Assembly (NCBI RefSeq): GCF_002257645.1
Contig: NZ_NQMO01000003.1
Location: forward strand, 682,001 to 746,000
Length of the DNA: 64,000 bases
Direction: 5' to 3'
DNA from: Paenibacillus sp. XY044
GTDB taxonomy: Bacteria; Bacillota; Bacilli; Paenibacillales; Paenibacillaceae
Shown here piece by piece: positions 62,548-64,000 of the stretch (position 1 is its first letter; each line of letters opens with the position of its first letter). The translations under genes and the position numbers were made by a program. Under the pieces are notes generated by a model. The model did not search any database. It saw only the letters and a list, made by a program, of their open reading frames with translations, and was not told the DNA's origin.

Positions 62548-63281
62548 GCTTGGACGGTTCCTACTCGGAAGAAGAATGGTTAATCTGCCTGCTGGCCCGC
62601 CAGCTGCGCGATCATGAAGTGATTGCGGTTGGCAACAACTCGCCTATCCCTGCGGCCGCCTCCTTGCTGGCGCGGGCTCTCCACGCCAGGCATGCGGAGG
62701 TATATATTTTGGGGCAGCCGGATTGGCCGTTCGAAGGAACGAAGGAATTTTTCGACTGGATGCAGCAGGGTGCCGTCGATGTGTTTTTCTTAAGCGGCGC
62801 GCAAATCGATCGCAGCGGCAACATCAATCTGCATGTGATCGGGGACTATGAGGCGCCGAAAGTGAGGCTGCCTGGCGGCGCGGGCTCCGCCGTTGTCTAT
62901 TTCATGTGCAAACGCATTTTATTGTTTAAAACCGACCATACACGCAAAGGATTTCCGGAGATGCTGGATTTCGTGACGTCGGTCGCGAACTCCGGTCCTG
63001 ATGTGTTCCGGAGAGGACGGCTGGAAGGCGTATTCACGCCGCTAGGAATATTGGTGCCTCGAGAAGAAGATCGCGTGCTTCGGTTGACGGCCGTTGCTCC
63101 AGGGATTACCGCCTCCGAAATTCAAGCGCGAACCGGATTTGATCTAGGGATCGAACGGGACGATTATCCCGAACTCGAATCGCCGACCTCGCTTGAGCTG
63201 AGGACGCTGAGACGCGTCGTGGCCAAAGAGCTGCAGCCGATTTACCCGGAGTTTGCGAAGCAATGGAATCATTATGCCTGA
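62544..63281 (+). CDS. Glutaconate CoA-transferase-like subunit B, catalytic Glu apparently missing
   Basis: 245 aa. It matches glutaconate CoA-transferase B in SGAQIDRSGNINLHVIGDY (about residues 91-109), KVRLPGGAGSA and DFVTS. As I recall it, Acidaminococcus GctB carries its catalytic Glu54 in IIVESG; here the equivalent stretch reads EVYILGQPD, with Leu near position 56. This resembles IpdB, a ring-opening hydrolase of the same fold rather than a transferase. ATG 62544 overlaps subunit A. The pair may therefore hydrate or hydrolyse a CoA-linked intermediate. Confidence 0.85.
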   Translation: MSLDGSYSEEEWLICLLARQLRDHEVIAVGNNSPIPAAASLLARALHARHAEVYILGQPDWPFEGTKEFFDWMQQGAVDVFFLSGAQIDRSGNINLHVIGDYEAPKVRLPGGAGSAVVYFMCKRILLFKTDHTRKGFPEMLDFVTSVANSGPDVFRRGRLEGVFTPLGILVPREEDRVLRLTAVAPGITASEIQARTGFDLGIERDDYPELESPTSLELRTLRRVVAKELQPIYPEFAKQWNHYA

Positions 63282-63323
63282 TTCGGATTGGATCCATTAT
63301 AGGAAAAGAAAGCGAGGAGACCG

Positions 63324-63908
63324 ATGAGCGACTACACGTTTGACCAACTGGACCGGGATATTCACCGCGTGCTGGAGCAGCATACAGAGCATCGCGGGAT
63401 TATAGAGGGAGTTAGGCCACTGCTTCAGAGGCTGCTGTCCAATGAGCATTTAATCCCCGAAACTTACCGAGCTCCGCTAGCTGACAAATATGCTCAATAT
63501 TTGCTCTATAAGCCTGAAGATGAAGCCTTCAGCGTGATTGCTTTTATCTGGGGACCGGGGCAGGTTGCGCCAGTTCACGATCATCTTGTATGGGGATTGG
63601 TCGGCCTTTACCGGGGTTCGATCGTCGAGAAGCGTTATCGCAGGGAAGATCACGGCGAGACTTCGCAGCCGAGGTATTCGCTCCGCGAGGTGGCCGAAGT
63701 AACGGCGCATGCGGGGGACATCTCTTTCGTGTACCCACCGGATTACGATATCCACGGAGTGGCGAACCCTTTTGATGAACTTGCGATTACGGTCCATATT
63801 TACGGTACGGATATCGGCAAGCAGGAGCGCCATATCCATGACGTAGCAACAGGAAGTTACCGGGATGTGGTGACGCGCCACGATAATGCCTCACCCATCT
63901 ACACTTAA
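63324..63908 (+). CDS. Cysteine dioxygenase-fold thiol dioxygenase
   Basis: 194-aa cupin. The 3-His iron site is complete: H85 and H87 in APVHDHLVWG and H144 in DYDIHGV. Tyr160 falls near the position of the CDO tyrosine. Relatives oxidise cysteine to cysteine sulfinate or 3-mercaptopropionate to 3-sulfinopropionate with O2. Placed between CoA-transferase-type genes, the 3-mercaptoacid type is favoured over a housekeeping cysteine dioxygenase. GAGGAG precedes ATG 63324. Confidence 0.88.
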   Translation: MSDYTFDQLDRDIHRVLEQHTEHRGIIEGVRPLLQRLLSNEHLIPETYRAPLADKYAQYLLYKPEDEAFSVIAFIWGPGQVAPVHDHLVWGLVGLYRGSIVEKRYRREDHGETSQPRYSLREVAEVTAHAGDISFVYPPDYDIHGVANPFDELAITVHIYGTDIGKQERHIHDVATGSYRDVVTRHDNASPIYT

Positions 63909-63952
63909 CGATAACAAGATTCAGCAAACGAAAAGAGGGGGCAAAAAGCTAA

Positions 63953-64000
63953 ATGCCGAAAAGCCAACAAGGGCCTCTGGCCGGTTTGAAGATACTGGAG
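63953..64000 (+). CDS. CaiB/BaiF-type (class III) CoA-transferase, 5' end only
   Basis: Only 16 codons are inside the window. They read MPKSQQGPLAGLKILE, and the GPLAGLKILE pattern opens many CaiB/BaiF (class III) CoA-transferases. AGAGGGGGC lies about 12 nt upstream and the gene is 44 nt after the dioxygenase stop, so it continues the operon. Identification rests on a short segment. Confidence 0.65.
   Translation, partial: MPKSQQGPLAGLKILE

Overview
The window looks like the chromosome of a Paenibacillus-type Bacillota. The evidence is mid-range base composition, strong AGGAGG ribosome binding sites with frequent GTG/TTG starts, several CUT1-type sugar transporters (LplA/LplB/YtcP) without a local ATPase, YesM/YesN-type two-component systems, LacI regulators, a copper-amine-oxidase 'stalk' protein and an S-layer (SLH) anchored enzyme. 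I saw no rRNA, tRNA, CRISPR array, IS element or phage gene.

Layout. 1-1.8 kb (minus): 3'-truncated Vga/Msr-like ABC-F ribosome-protection gene preceded by a ~390-nt leader with a 14-codon ORF closely resembling the macrolide-stalling leader ErmDL, plus terminator hairpins. 2.2-9.7 kb (plus): sugar transporter, sensor kinase, AraC-type response regulator and GH105 unsaturated glucuronyl/galacturonyl hydrolase, a pectin/rhamnogalacturonan oligomer locus. 9.9-11.1 kb: macrolide-type glycosyltransferase. 11.1-18.3 kb (minus): LacI regulator, PotABCD/2-aminoethylphosphonate-like transporter, an unrecognised 156-aa protein, a PHP-domain hydrolase and a glycerophosphodiester phosphodiesterase, i.e. 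a probable phosphodiester scavenging operon. 18.9-31.2 kb: single-gene units: two paralogous nitroreductases with different regulators (MerR, MarR), a phosphosulfolactate synthase-like protein, TetR regulators, aldo/keto reductase, UvrA paralogue, acetyltransferase, YwqG-like protein and ABM monooxygenase.

31.4-43.6 kb is a second sugar locus of unusual content: a secreted DUF4832-type protein, a LacI regulator, a translationally coupled trio (DUF4832-type protein, NAT_N/GNAT_C-type acyltransferase, degenerate DUF4832-type protein), a Gfo/Idh/MocA oxidoreductase and a complete CUT1 importer. Its intergenic regions hold two arrays of an ACGNAAC heptamer around the promoter and a tandem hairpin repeat before the oxidoreductase. 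43.8-50.6 kb: DeoR regulator, an SLH-anchored endonuclease/exonuclease/phosphatase-family protein, WYL regulator, RidA and AzlCD.

50.7-64 kb is the most interesting stretch: a LysR regulator divergent from a long operon encoding three class-C flavin monooxygenases (two NtaA/DszA-like, one SsuD-like), a Dpp-type importer with fused ATPases, a glutaconate-CoA-transferase-like pair whose B subunit appears to lack the catalytic glutamate, a cysteine-dioxygenase-fold thiol dioxygenase and the start of a CaiB/BaiF CoA transferase. I infer an organosulfur import and desulfuration pathway ending in a CoA-activated sulfinate or related acid. The individual families are known; the combination is the best candidate here for an undescribed pathway.
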